Positions 23,620-31,925 of a DNA stretch of 40,334 nt are shown one piece after another. Source of the DNA: an uncultured Dorea sp. (GTDB lineage: Bacteria > Bacillota > Clostridia > Lachnospirales > Lachnospiraceae); the NCBI GenBank assembly GCA_910579925.1, contig CAJTVY010000032.1, positions 1-40,334 of the forward strand, given 5' to 3'. The translations under genes were made by a program, and so were the position numbers. The notes under the pieces were generated by a model, which ran no database searches, was not told where the DNA came from, and saw nothing but the letters and a program-made list of their open reading frames with translations. Numbering within the stretch: position 1 is the stretch's first letter; every line of letters starts with the position of its first letter.

Positions 23620-25010
23620 TTTGCTTCTCCTATAAACCGGGGCGTTACAATCTGTTTATCGTCTGCTCCCGCTTGCTGCAGATACCCTTTCATTTCCTCA
23701 GCAGTCTTCTGATCAGAAATACATATTACGATATAGTCTGCCTGTCCGTGATTCAGTCTGCCAAGATCCTCTACCGGCAGTCCCTGTCCTCTGCCAGCTT
23801 TGGCCTGCCGGTCTACCCATTGGACCACCCGGCACCATCCTGTTGTCTGAATCTGCTCATAATAGTCCTGGCCGACCTGCCCGGCTCCGTATAAAATCAC
23901 TTTACTCTGATGTGGAATTTCCCCGAAAGGAAATAACCAGTGTTTAATCTGCTTCATTCTGGCCAGCCTGCAGTTCTGTTCCTTTAAATGATTTAAGCGA
24001 TTCAGGAACTGCCGCGTACGATATCTTTCCAGAGACAGCAGAAATCCAATGGCCGAACTGCTGCCGTTTAGAAACTCAATCATTTTCCCCAGCTTTGATT
24101 TGTAAAAGAAATTCTCATCTTTTCCATTGAAATATACAATCAGGCGATTCTTATAGTAGTCATAAAGCCCTACGACCGCCGACTCCTGGGTATAACCTGT
24201 AAATTCTGAATATAAGGACTCTGCCAGCCTGTTCAGAAAGGTTTTTTCGAGCTTGTCAGAAAGATTTTTTGCGGCTATTTTCTGATTCATCTCCTCGAAA
24301 ACCTTCGCCATCTCCCGCCACCTTGAAGATTTCCCCATACTCCGTATACTTAGGGATTCCTGGTTATTGGTACGGTAAGTAATCAGCTCCTTATTCACCA
24401 GCGCAATTTTTCTGGCCGTCATAAGGCTTTGCATTGTGACGAACATATCTTCATAAATGCAGGTGTCTGCAAACTCAATCTGATTCGTCCTTAAAAAATC
24501 TGTCCGAAATAATTTATTCCAGACAAAACCGCCTGTAACCTGGAACAATTCGCCATATACTTCCTTTGGACAAAAAAAGGACTTTCCCTTTAAAATATTT
24601 TCATTCAGCGCTATGGCAAACGTTCTCTTCCTGTCGTACCCTTCGTCGTACGCATAAGCTCTACACATTGCAAAATCAGCCTGCTCCTGTTCCATCGCCT
24701 CTGCAAGCAGCTCAATCATATTTTCTTCTACATGATCGTCTGCGTCTAAAAAAATAATGTACTTCCCGGCCGCAAGTTTCATTCCCAGATTTCTTGCGGC
24801 TCCAGGCCCCTGGTTCTGTTTCTTTATCCCTTTTATGCGTACGTCGAGTCCGGCAAACCGGTTTAGTATCCGGTATGAATCATCTTCAGACCCATCGTCA
24901 ATCACTATGATTTCCAGATTCTCATAGGTTTGTGAGACTAAGTTTTTCAACGTCTCTTCTAAATATTTTTCAGCGTTATATACCGGAATAACCACTGATA
25001 CCATTTCCAT
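23610..25010 (-). CDS. Family 2 glycosyltransferase with C-terminal Rossmann module
   Basis: This inverting GT-A transferase acts on a cytoplasmic acceptor. Residues 1-230 are a clear GT2 domain: VSVVIPVYNAEKYLEETLKN, IIVIDDGSEDDS and the DADDH metal motif. A helical linker follows, and the last ~95 residues are the shared Rossmann module (KVILYGAGQVGQDYYEQI, then VQWVDRQAK). The ATG has GGGAGG 8 bases upstream and lies 2 bases after the SIS gene. No transmembrane segments are visible. The sugar donor is unknown. Confidence 0.85.
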   Translation of the reverse strand: MEMVSVVIPVYNAEKYLEETLKNLVSQTYENLEIIVIDDGSEDDSYRILNRFAGLDVRIKGIKKQNQGPGAARNLGMKLAAGKYIIFLDADDHVEENMIELLAEAMEQEQADFAMCRAYAYDEGYDRKRTFAIALNENILKGKSFFCPKEVYGELFQVTGGFVWNKLFRTDFLRTNQIEFADTCIYEDMFVTMQSLMTARKIALVNKELITYRTNNQESLSIRSMGKSSRWREMAKVFEEMNQKIAAKNLSDKLEKTFLNRLAESLYSEFTGYTQESAVVGLYDYYKNRLIVYFNGKDENFFYKSKLGKMIEFLNGSSSAIGFLLSLERYRTRQFLNRLNHLKEQNCRLARMKQIKHWLFPFGEIPHQSKVILYGAGQVGQDYYEQIQTTGWCRVVQWVDRQAKAGRGQGLPVEDLGRLNHGQADYIVICISDQKTAEEMKGYLQQAGADDKQIVTPRFIGEAKWI

Positions 25011-25012
25011 AC

Positions 25013-25624
25013 TTACAGCCTCCCTATGCCCCGCCGCTCCTCTTCTTCCTTTAACAGACTTCCGATATGTCCTCCCGGGTGGTTCCTTCTGAACTGTTCA
25101 ATATCCATCTGCATTTCCCTGGCGATCATCATCGCCAGCCCCTGGAGAATAATCAGGTTAACGGTGGTCGAATTGTTGGGCAGGATGTTCCACAGATCAC
25201 CTTCATGCCCAAGATCCAGAACGATTTTGTCGGGCACCGCCTCTGTAAGTGCGCTGACCCTGGCAAAGGTCAGCAGCCAGATCTTCACATTTCGTCTCTT
25301 CAGCAGTTCCGCTAAATAGATAGATTCAACGGTTTCCCCGCTTTTGGTCAGTATGATCACCATGTCCCCTTCTTTTACCAGCCCCAGATCACCGTGGACT
25401 GCCGAGTTTGTATGTAAGAAATATGCCTCTAATCCCATGGATACCATAGAACCTACGAACTTTTCACAGATCGGGACATTCTTCCCTAATCCAGACACGA
25501 TGATTTTATGGCCTGCATTCAGCGTCTGCGTTGCTTCCTTTACACAGCGGGTAAATTCTTTCTCGTCCAGGGAATGAATGGAATGACTAAGTTCAGCTAA
25601 CTGTTTTTCAAAATATGGAATCAT
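25013..25624 (-). CDS. SIS-domain sugar-phosphate isomerase, KdsD/KpsF type without CBS domains
   Basis: A likely D-arabinose-5-phosphate isomerase, making the KdsA substrate from ribulose 5-phosphate. Its 203 residues show the KpsF/KdsD hallmarks: IIVSGLGKNVPICEKFVGSM, FLHTNSAVHGDLGLV and VIILTKSGETVE. Usual family members add a CBS pair (about 320 residues); here only the SIS domain remains, as in some capsule-locus versions. It overlaps the AMP-ligase gene by 4 bases. An isomerase for another phosphosugar is possible, but co-occurrence with KdsA supports this call. Confidence 0.8.
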   Translation of the reverse strand: MIPYFEKQLAELSHSIHSLDEKEFTRCVKEATQTLNAGHKIIVSGLGKNVPICEKFVGSMVSMGLEAYFLHTNSAVHGDLGLVKEGDMVIILTKSGETVESIYLAELLKRRNVKIWLLTFARVSALTEAVPDKIVLDLGHEGDLWNILPNNSTTVNLIILQGLAMMIAREMQMDIEQFRRNHPGGHIGSLLKEEEERRGIGRL

Positions 25625-27033
25625 AGCATATCCTCTTTTAAATATTGATAATCAATCTTCCCGTTACCCAGATAAGGCAGTTTTTCAATATAGCGGCATT
25701 CTGTTACTTTCCCAGGCAATGACAGCCTTTCCCTGCAAAAACCGAGAATACTTTCTTCCAGCCCTTCTTTTGAACAGTAAATCCTTATTCTGTCATCTTC
25801 TCCCACGCAGGCAAAGGGAATCTCCAGAAAGCGCCTCGTCAGAACAGACTCCAGCTCGTCCAGGCTGATCCTTGCCCCTAACACTTTTACAAACCGTGCT
25901 TTCCTGCCTTTGATAAAGATGTCTCCCTCCTGATCGACAGAGACAATGTCGCCTGTATATAGACGTTCTTTATTTTCGTCGTCAAGAGCCAGATCCTTCT
26001 TATCGTCTGCATATCCCAGACTGATAACTGCTCCTTGGCATACCAGTTCTCCTTCACCCTGCCCATTCGGATTTAAGACGGATATATCAATTCCCGGAAG
26101 GGGTTCTCCGACGCTCCCTGTTTTTTCTATCACCTTTTTGTACGATAATACAGAAATATAAGTAGTCGCTTCTGTCTGTCCATAGGCTGTATAAAACCTT
26201 ATCCCTTTTTCTTTTAATCTCATTCCGAACTCCGTCTGAATCTGATCGGTCAGCTTTCCGCCTCCCTGTAGAACAAAACGTAAAAAATGATACTCCTTAT
26301 CCAGAAAACCCACCTGTCTTAACATATTTAATGTATATGGAACCCCGAACAGAGACGTAATTCTGGATTTTTCAAAAAACTTCCAGAATTTTATATTCAT
26401 GACAGAGTATTCCGTTATATAGATGCAGGCGCCAAGCATCCAGTGCATATGCAGCACTGACAGGCCAAAACAATAGTGCATTGGCATGGTTGTAATTCCT
26501 CTGTCACTTTCCTTTAATTCCACTGTTTTGATAAACGCCCTGATGTTGCACCTTAAATTTTCATAACTTAACCGCACTAATTTCAGACTTCCGGTGCTTC
26601 CCGAAGTTGTCAGCAGCAGCGCCAGCTTTGAATTCATTCCGTATGGTTGAAACGGTGTTCTCACCAGTGCGTGCCCGTCCCTTTGCAGGACAATCTGAGC
26701 GGCGAAATCCTTAAGCTGATCTTTCACCTTATGCGCACACCAGATAAACTGAGGTTCGTAGGTCTGAATAAGCCTTGTCAGCAATTCCTTGTTAAGATTT
26801 TTATCCACCAGCATTGTCACTACATGGTTTGACATCTGGCAATAGTAAAATGCAACTGTTTCAATAGAATAGTCACAAAGAATCATGGCCAGGCTTCTTT
26901 CTGGTATCTGTGCCTGATATTCCATGCTTAATCTTTCCAGTTCCCCATACGTAAACTGTTTTCCAAATGCATCTATGATTGCCGTACGCTCTGAAATGTT
27001 GCCCGTATCTCTTAAAAACATCTTCCACCTCAT
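25621..27033 (-). CDS. AMP-dependent acyl ligase (ANL superfamily)
   Basis: This probably activates a carboxylic acid and loads it on the adjacent acyl carrier protein. Of 470 residues, LLTTSGSTGSLKLV (P-loop), YTAYGQTEATT, YTGDIVSVDQEGD and the C-terminal catalytic Lys region YLGNGKIDY are all present. It overlaps the ACP gene by 4 bases and the SIS gene by 4 bases. Size and context favour a stand-alone ligase for acyl or aminoacyl decoration of the glycan, rather than fatty-acid metabolism. The acid cannot be deduced. Confidence 0.88.
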   Translation of the reverse strand: MRWKMFLRDTGNISERTAIIDAFGKQFTYGELERLSMEYQAQIPERSLAMILCDYSIETVAFYYCQMSNHVVTMLVDKNLNKELLTRLIQTYEPQFIWCAHKVKDQLKDFAAQIVLQRDGHALVRTPFQPYGMNSKLALLLTTSGSTGSLKLVRLSYENLRCNIRAFIKTVELKESDRGITTMPMHYCFGLSVLHMHWMLGACIYITEYSVMNIKFWKFFEKSRITSLFGVPYTLNMLRQVGFLDKEYHFLRFVLQGGGKLTDQIQTEFGMRLKEKGIRFYTAYGQTEATTYISVLSYKKVIEKTGSVGEPLPGIDISVLNPNGQGEGELVCQGAVISLGYADDKKDLALDDENKERLYTGDIVSVDQEGDIFIKGRKARFVKVLGARISLDELESVLTRRFLEIPFACVGEDDRIRIYCSKEGLEESILGFCRERLSLPGKVTECRYIEKLPYLGNGKIDYQYLKEDML

Positions 27034-27248
27034 TCATTCCCCATTAACTGTAATAATTCCTTTATGCTCCCGACACCGGAAATCTCCTCGATTGTAATCC
27101 TTTTATGAAACTCTTCCTCTGCTTTTACCAGAAATTCCATGATATAAAACGAATCCCACGGAAGAACTTCTTCCACATCTTTTTCTAAATCATCATCTGT
27201 CAGACCCACTTCAAAAATATCATTTAATAATTGAATTTTTTTCTCCAT
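27030..27248 (-). CDS. Acyl carrier protein
   Basis: A 72-residue acidic helical protein of ACP type. The phosphopantetheine serine is in LPWDSFYIMEFL (about S33), a variant of the DSL motif. GAGG lies about 10 bases before the ATG. It stands between the WcbI-like gene and the AMP-ligase gene it overlaps. The pairing suggests an acyl or aminoacyl thioester intermediate specific to this glycan pathway. Confidence 0.88.
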   Translation of the reverse strand: MEKKIQLLNDIFEVGLTDDDLEKDVEEVLPWDSFYIMEFLVKAEEEFHKRITIEEISGVGSIKELLQLMGNE

Positions 27249-27259
27249 TCCAGACTCCT

Positions 27260-28441
27260 CTATGGCAGCATATATTTTCTCTTAAGCTGCCGTATTTCGC
27301 GACACGACTCATAATAAGCCTGTATATATTCCTTCATATTCACTTTTTTCCAACCGTCATAAGTATATAAATCCAGTTCTTCCTGCCAGACATCCCAACC
27401 TAATTCCAGCGCCTTTGCCACACATGGATAAATAAAATGCTGCGAACACTTCATGAAAGGAGCGTCTGTCTCCTGTATCCTGCCGCTGCATCCCAGATAC
27501 TGCAGAACCTGCCGTGCATATTCATACAAAACAATATTTTCCATATGGGCTTCGTTACGGAACAGGCGCTGTGTTCTATAGTATTTTTCAATATAGTCTG
27601 CGATTCTGAGGTCCGTTTCCTGTTCCTGATATCTGAGGCGTTTCCATTCTCCCTCGGCATATCTCTGAATAAAGTCTTTTTCATAGACTTCTTTCTTCTC
27701 TATATATTCAAAAATATCATCGAAACCCATTTCCTTTTCAATACACTCATTGAGCCAGCTGTCCCCATAAGAAAACGGTGTATAATCATAACCCTCGCTC
27801 TTAGCCGCAAACTCATTCATCTTATTGTACGTCCTCTTTTTCTGAGGGAAATATCCGCCGAAATACACCGCGTGCAGGGCGTACACCCTTACAGAACGTT
27901 TCAGATTCCCCAATATAGCCGTATTTTTCCGGTAATTTTCCTGCTCAAGCGTCCTTGCGTATACCAGTGCGCTGCAATGGCTGAGCAGATACTGTAATCT
28001 CCCTTGCTGGTAAAAATTAAGAAACAGATAATTGGGATAATATACCGGCATATAGATCTTAGAAAACTCCTTCGTTCCCCTCAGACACTCTGCAACTCCC
28101 CGCAAATGGCAGAATCCGTACAACAGGACTATTTTTTTACCTGTCCATATAGTTTCCGCCAGTTCATAATCTATAAAATCCACAAAAGGAATATAGCCTG
28201 ATAAAGATAACTGTTCTGCAACCTTTTCATACTCGGCACAGCAGATTACAATCATGCCCTTTGCCTTCCCCTTCTTATTTTCAGGCCGCTTCACAGGGAA
28301 GATATGGCCCTCTTGCGGAATAAAAGCTGTTTCGTTTGGATTATTCGATATTCCATACAGCAGTGTAAACTCACTCTTATAATTACGGTACATTTGTCCC
28401 GCAATATTTCCACAGCCCCAGAAAATCACTTTTCGGTCCAT
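27260..28441 (-). CDS. Rossmann module fused to a WcbI-like polysaccharide acyltransferase domain
   Basis: In this 393-residue protein the first ~95 residues form the shared Rossmann module (KVIFWGCGNIAGQMYRNY). The following ~270 residues resemble WcbI, a capsule acetyltransferase-like family: KKIVLLYGFCHLRGVAECL, a middle CSALVYARTLEQENY, and YALHAVYFGGYFP. WcbI proteins have been linked to capsule O-acetylation. The ATG at 28441 (GAGG 7 bases upstream) is preferred over an earlier in-frame ATG. It lies 11 bases before the ACP gene, consistent with an acyl-transfer role using ACP-bound acyl groups. Confidence 0.68.
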   Translation of the reverse strand: MDRKVIFWGCGNIAGQMYRNYKSEFTLLYGISNNPNETAFIPQEGHIFPVKRPENKKGKAKGMIVICCAEYEKVAEQLSLSGYIPFVDFIDYELAETIWTGKKIVLLYGFCHLRGVAECLRGTKEFSKIYMPVYYPNYLFLNFYQQGRLQYLLSHCSALVYARTLEQENYRKNTAILGNLKRSVRVYALHAVYFGGYFPQKKRTYNKMNEFAAKSEGYDYTPFSYGDSWLNECIEKEMGFDDIFEYIEKKEVYEKDFIQRYAEGEWKRLRYQEQETDLRIADYIEKYYRTQRLFRNEAHMENIVLYEYARQVLQYLGCSGRIQETDAPFMKCSQHFIYPCVAKALELGWDVWQEELDLYTYDGWKKVNMKEYIQAYYESCREIRQLKRKYMLP

Positions 28442-29544
28442 CTGTCTGCCTCTGCTATCCATCTTACCGCCTGCTGATAGCCCTCTCTTTCCAGAATATT
28501 ATAAAATTCCTCCTGATCAGCCATACTTTCTCCGATGGGATTGTATAAGCATGGGTTTCCCCTTTTTACATCTTCCAGCCGTTTTTCCTGGTAAAGGACA
28601 TGTCCCTTGATTTCATCGACAAGCCGCCTTCCTTTCCGGGTCCGGCAGATAACTACAGACGTCCCGAGATTGTCATCCAGCTCCGTACCAGAAAGCCCCC
28701 AGAAATCTCCTAATGTAATATCCGCCCCATGGTTTTCCCCTTTAAAATCGCAGTGATAGCAGGATTCCCGGACTCCGGCATTATGCTTCAGATATAGCTG
28801 CACATAACTGTCCTTTGCTCCTTCTTCTATATATTCTTCGCCATTACTGAAACCAATGACTGTGGTCAGGCTATGCCAGCCCCTGCACTTATTCTTCATC
28901 CAGACATAGGTTATGTCAGAACCATAGGTATTCCTTAAATCTTCAATATACTTTGCGAAAATCTTCGGTGAACTGACTCCCCGGCAGATAAAATCACAGG
29001 TAAAAAGGTTCTTATATTCCTTTCCCAGAAATGCCTTAAGTCCGCCGACCTGACAAGGCGTACCGCAAAACAACACTTCTTCGCGTTTATCGAGAACTTC
29101 CTTTACTTCTCTGTATATAAGACCCGTCCTGCTCTGCTGATACTTTGATCTCCTTAATAGCTCCAGGCTTTCAGAATCACGGATGAGACGATGTTCTGCC
29201 GACCAGTCCGGCATATAGACGGCACCCGCAACCCTGCCTTTCCGTTTCAGGATACATTCTGCCAGTTCAGAAAAAATCCCGCCCGAAGTGCTATGTATAC
29301 GTGTTTCCTTATTATCACTGCGCATCGCATATACCAGCGGGGAATCGGACAAATCTTCAGGCGTCTGTTTCCGTCTTTTACAGACTGCAAAACATTGTCC
29401 ACATTTTATACATTTTTCGGAATCCGTCACAGCATATTGAAATCCATTATTCTTAGAAATCATCCGTACTGCGTTCTTCTTACATATGTTTACACAGGCT
29501 CCACAGCCTGTACATTTTGCTGCCTCTGTTATAAAATCTGCCAT
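28426..29544 (-). CDS. Ferredoxin-FrhB (coenzyme F420 hydrogenase beta subunit-like) protein
   Basis: A 372-residue flavin/iron-sulfur redox protein. The N-terminus has two [4Fe-4S] motifs: AKCTGCGACVNICKK and EKCIKCGQCFAVCKR. The FrhB N- and C-terminal domains follow: HSTSGGIFSELAECIL, LFCGTPCQVGGLKAFL, FICRGVSSPKIF and ADITLGDFWGL. Despite the family name, these proteins commonly sit in surface-polysaccharide loci of organisms without F420. They are thought to reduce or modify a sugar or its lipid carrier. The linked pyruvyltransferase is at 14369-15493. Confidence 0.85.
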   Translation of the reverse strand: MADFITEAAKCTGCGACVNICKKNAVRMISKNNGFQYAVTDSEKCIKCGQCFAVCKRRKQTPEDLSDSPLVYAMRSDNKETRIHSTSGGIFSELAECILKRKGRVAGAVYMPDWSAEHRLIRDSESLELLRRSKYQQSRTGLIYREVKEVLDKREEVLFCGTPCQVGGLKAFLGKEYKNLFTCDFICRGVSSPKIFAKYIEDLRNTYGSDITYVWMKNKCRGWHSLTTVIGFSNGEEYIEEGAKDSYVQLYLKHNAGVRESCYHCDFKGENHGADITLGDFWGLSGTELDDNLGTSVVICRTRKGRRLVDEIKGHVLYQEKRLEDVKRGNPCLYNPIGESMADQEEFYNILEREGYQQAVRWIAEADRWTEK

Positions 29545-29592
29545 GTCATCCAGACAACTCCCCTCATTTTTTCCAGGCCAGTTTATAGTTAT

Positions 29593-30423
29593 TTAGATAA
29601 ATCCCAGGTTCTGTACAACATCCAAGGTAAATTCTTTCGCCCCGTCTTCGGTGAGAAACCCTGGCCATCCATACAGCGATGGATTACAAAAATACGGATT
29701 TTCCGAGTAATCGAAAATACGAATATGCTCCGGGATTACCTTATCCAGAATGTCATAATAATTCAGCTTACGGAATCTGTTTCCAATCCTGTCTAAGAGC
29801 GTCCGGCTCATAGGAGGGACAACGATAACCGGAATCAATTGTTTTTGCTCACAATACTCTAAGATCTTTTCCAGCCATTGTATGGATTTTTCTATTTCTC
29901 TTTTCGTATGGGAAGATACCTCGCCGGAATCGAATGAAATAATCTTTAACTGACGTTTCCAGTTTTGTAACGTACTTTCTGTCTGAATTAGCATTTCACC
30001 GCATGTCAATGCTTTCCTAATTGCGTCGTCCCCAAAAGAGTTTCCTCTGTCTTTCCGCAGCCATTCCTCATAAGGGACACAACAGTACGGCTCCACGATC
30101 TCCCTGGCCAGAAGGGCATAATATCGTTCATATCGCTTCCTCGTTTCCTCTAACTGATCCGCACAGAAGATACAATAAGGAAGTACAATACAGACGATAC
30201 CATTTCTTTTTAACACATAAGAATATTCTTTTAATAACTGATAATCAAAATATAGATTCTGCTGGGGCAAAGAAAAATTAAAGGCTTTGAGGGGAATTCC
30301 CTCGTAACGGAAATCATAATATCCCATTCCCGTCCCTAAATTAATCATGTCTAACTCATACTTCCGGCTTATATTTTCAAATTTAATTAATTCTACATAC
30401 ATACTCTTCTTTACAGGAATCAC
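29593..30423 (-). CDS. SGNH/GDSL-like hydrolase or acyltransferase of the glycan cluster
   Basis: A 276-residue protein without signal peptide. The pattern MINLGTGMGYYDFRYEGIPL, then AFNFSLPQQNLYFDYQLLKE, matches SGNH-like proteins of capsule loci (GDSL block replaced by NLGTG, N in the third block). The end has GFLTEDGAKEFT instead of the usual DxxHLN, so the catalytic His is not obvious. A GTG at 30423 overlaps the previous stop; an ATG at 30402 is an alternative. It may act as an acyltransferase with the ligase and ACP, or be non-catalytic. Confidence 0.6.
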   Translation of the reverse strand: MIPVKKSMYVELIKFENISRKYELDMINLGTGMGYYDFRYEGIPLKAFNFSLPQQNLYFDYQLLKEYSYVLKRNGIVCIVLPYCIFCADQLEETRKRYERYYALLAREIVEPYCCVPYEEWLRKDRGNSFGDDAIRKALTCGEMLIQTESTLQNWKRQLKIISFDSGEVSSHTKREIEKSIQWLEKILEYCEQKQLIPVIVVPPMSRTLLDRIGNRFRKLNYYDILDKVIPEHIRIFDYSENPYFCNPSLYGWPGFLTEDGAKEFTLDVVQNLGFI

Positions 30424-31925
30424 AGAACATCCTCCAGATAATACAATCCATTGTAAAACGCACCGCAGACAGAATCATAATCCTGCCAAGCATACGTTGT
30501 CAGAGAAAGCCAGATCACTGCATGCAGCAGCCTGATTTCCTCCCGGTCGGCCCCTGTCAACGCAAAAAACTCATCTTCCATATCCTCCCAATTGTTTGAA
30601 GAAATTTTAAGGAAGACTTCCTGGCTGGTAATTTCTAAACGAAATTCCTTCAGATTAAATCTGTCGTAATTTCCCACGATAGAATAATACAGTTTTGCCC
30701 AGTCATATCTTTCATCCCCATAAAGTTCTGTAAAACCAAAATACCCTCTGGGGTCGATCAACACAGGCTCCCCATTTTCACGAAGCATTAAGTTAGAAAA
30801 CGTACAGTCCCCGTGAATAAAGCAAAAATGATTGCACCGAAGTTGTTCCAGTCTTTTCTCCAACTGGTGTTTATAGAAATAAATATTTCTGCATTTCTTT
30901 CCATTAACGATGATTTCTCTTTCTCTTGCAAAAGGAACCATATCCCCTATTTTGGCCAGGCGCTCCATCGTTTTATGAAAGTAGGCTTCCTTCATACTAA
31001 AAAAATCAGGCAAAATCCGCTCTGACTGATGGATCCCCCGCAATGCTTCTATCAGTTTCTGCAATACCTTTTTTTTCTCGCGTCCATTCAGGTCACAGTC
31101 ATAGATATTTTTCCCCTTTATGTACTCCATTCTCAGCGGAGACTTGCCGTAAATCCGGGGAAGAATTTTTACACTGTTTCGCATTGCCTTTTCATACCAT
31201 GCGTTTTCCCGCTCAGCCAGCCTGTTCCCTTGCGCATCCAACGCCTCTTTCGTCAGAATATCCCCATCTACAGAAATCCGGTTAAACGGCCTGCATTTCA
31301 TTGGTTCCAGTTTCTCATATTCCGTCAGGAGCCCGAATTCTCTGGCACCCGCAAGGCTTACTTCTTTAAAATTCCTCTCTTTTTTCTGAAGCCATCTGAC
31401 GAATTCCCCATTCTCTGGCACATCCTTTAGTTTTCCTTTATCCGTGAACAGAAAAAGCCCTGCCACGCCCTGTTCTTTTGAGCTTTCTTCCAAAAATCTT
31501 CCATTTTCAAACTTCCACCGGCAGGAAAAGGTTCTGGATATTCCTGTGTAGTCATACTCTGCATTTGCGCCATCCTGATAATCTTTAGGCAGGCAGAAAT
31601 CCTCGGACAGGATCAGGTCGGACCAGACCAGCATAAAGGACTGGTTTTCCGGTATGAAGTCGATTGCCTGTCCGACTCCTGCGCAGGTTCCCGTTCCTTG
31701 CGCATCCACAACGTGGTACTTCACCTCTGCAAAAGCGTCCAGATATTCCCGTAAAACGTTTTTCTTATAATCTGCAATAATAATAAAATATTTATCTGGA
31801 TATTTTCGGAACAAATGGAACAGCATCGGCAGATTCTCAACCGGCACTAATGCCTTTGGCTTATTTTTTGTCAGGTATCCAAGTCTCGTCCCTTTTCCTC
31901 CTGCCTGCACAATTATGTATTTCAT
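30420..31925 (-). CDS. Fused nucleotidyltransferase and APH/choline-kinase-like kinase
   Basis: A bifunctional enzyme of 501 residues. Residues 1-225 are a sugar or alcohol-phosphate nucleotidyltransferase (IIVQAGGKGTRLGYLTKNKP, KALVPVENLPML, LVWSDLIL). Residues 250-500 are an aminoglycoside/choline-kinase fold, with the catalytic loop FIHGDCTFSNLML and the metal motif LIDPRGYFG. Fusing kinase and nucleotidyltransferase gives phosphorylation and NDP activation of one substrate, as separate LicA and LicC do for choline. The substrate is unknown. It overlaps the aminotransferase gene by 4 bases, so an amino-alcohol or amino-sugar is plausible. Confidence 0.82.
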   Translation of the reverse strand: MKYIIVQAGGKGTRLGYLTKNKPKALVPVENLPMLFHLFRKYPDKYFIIIADYKKNVLREYLDAFAEVKYHVVDAQGTGTCAGVGQAIDFIPENQSFMLVWSDLILSEDFCLPKDYQDGANAEYDYTGISRTFSCRWKFENGRFLEESSKEQGVAGLFLFTDKGKLKDVPENGEFVRWLQKKERNFKEVSLAGAREFGLLTEYEKLEPMKCRPFNRISVDGDILTKEALDAQGNRLAERENAWYEKAMRNSVKILPRIYGKSPLRMEYIKGKNIYDCDLNGREKKKVLQKLIEALRGIHQSERILPDFFSMKEAYFHKTMERLAKIGDMVPFAREREIIVNGKKCRNIYFYKHQLEKRLEQLRCNHFCFIHGDCTFSNLMLRENGEPVLIDPRGYFGFTELYGDERYDWAKLYYSIVGNYDRFNLKEFRLEITSQEVFLKISSNNWEDMEDEFFALTGADREEIRLLHAVIWLSLTTYAWQDYDSVCGAFYNGLYYLEDVL

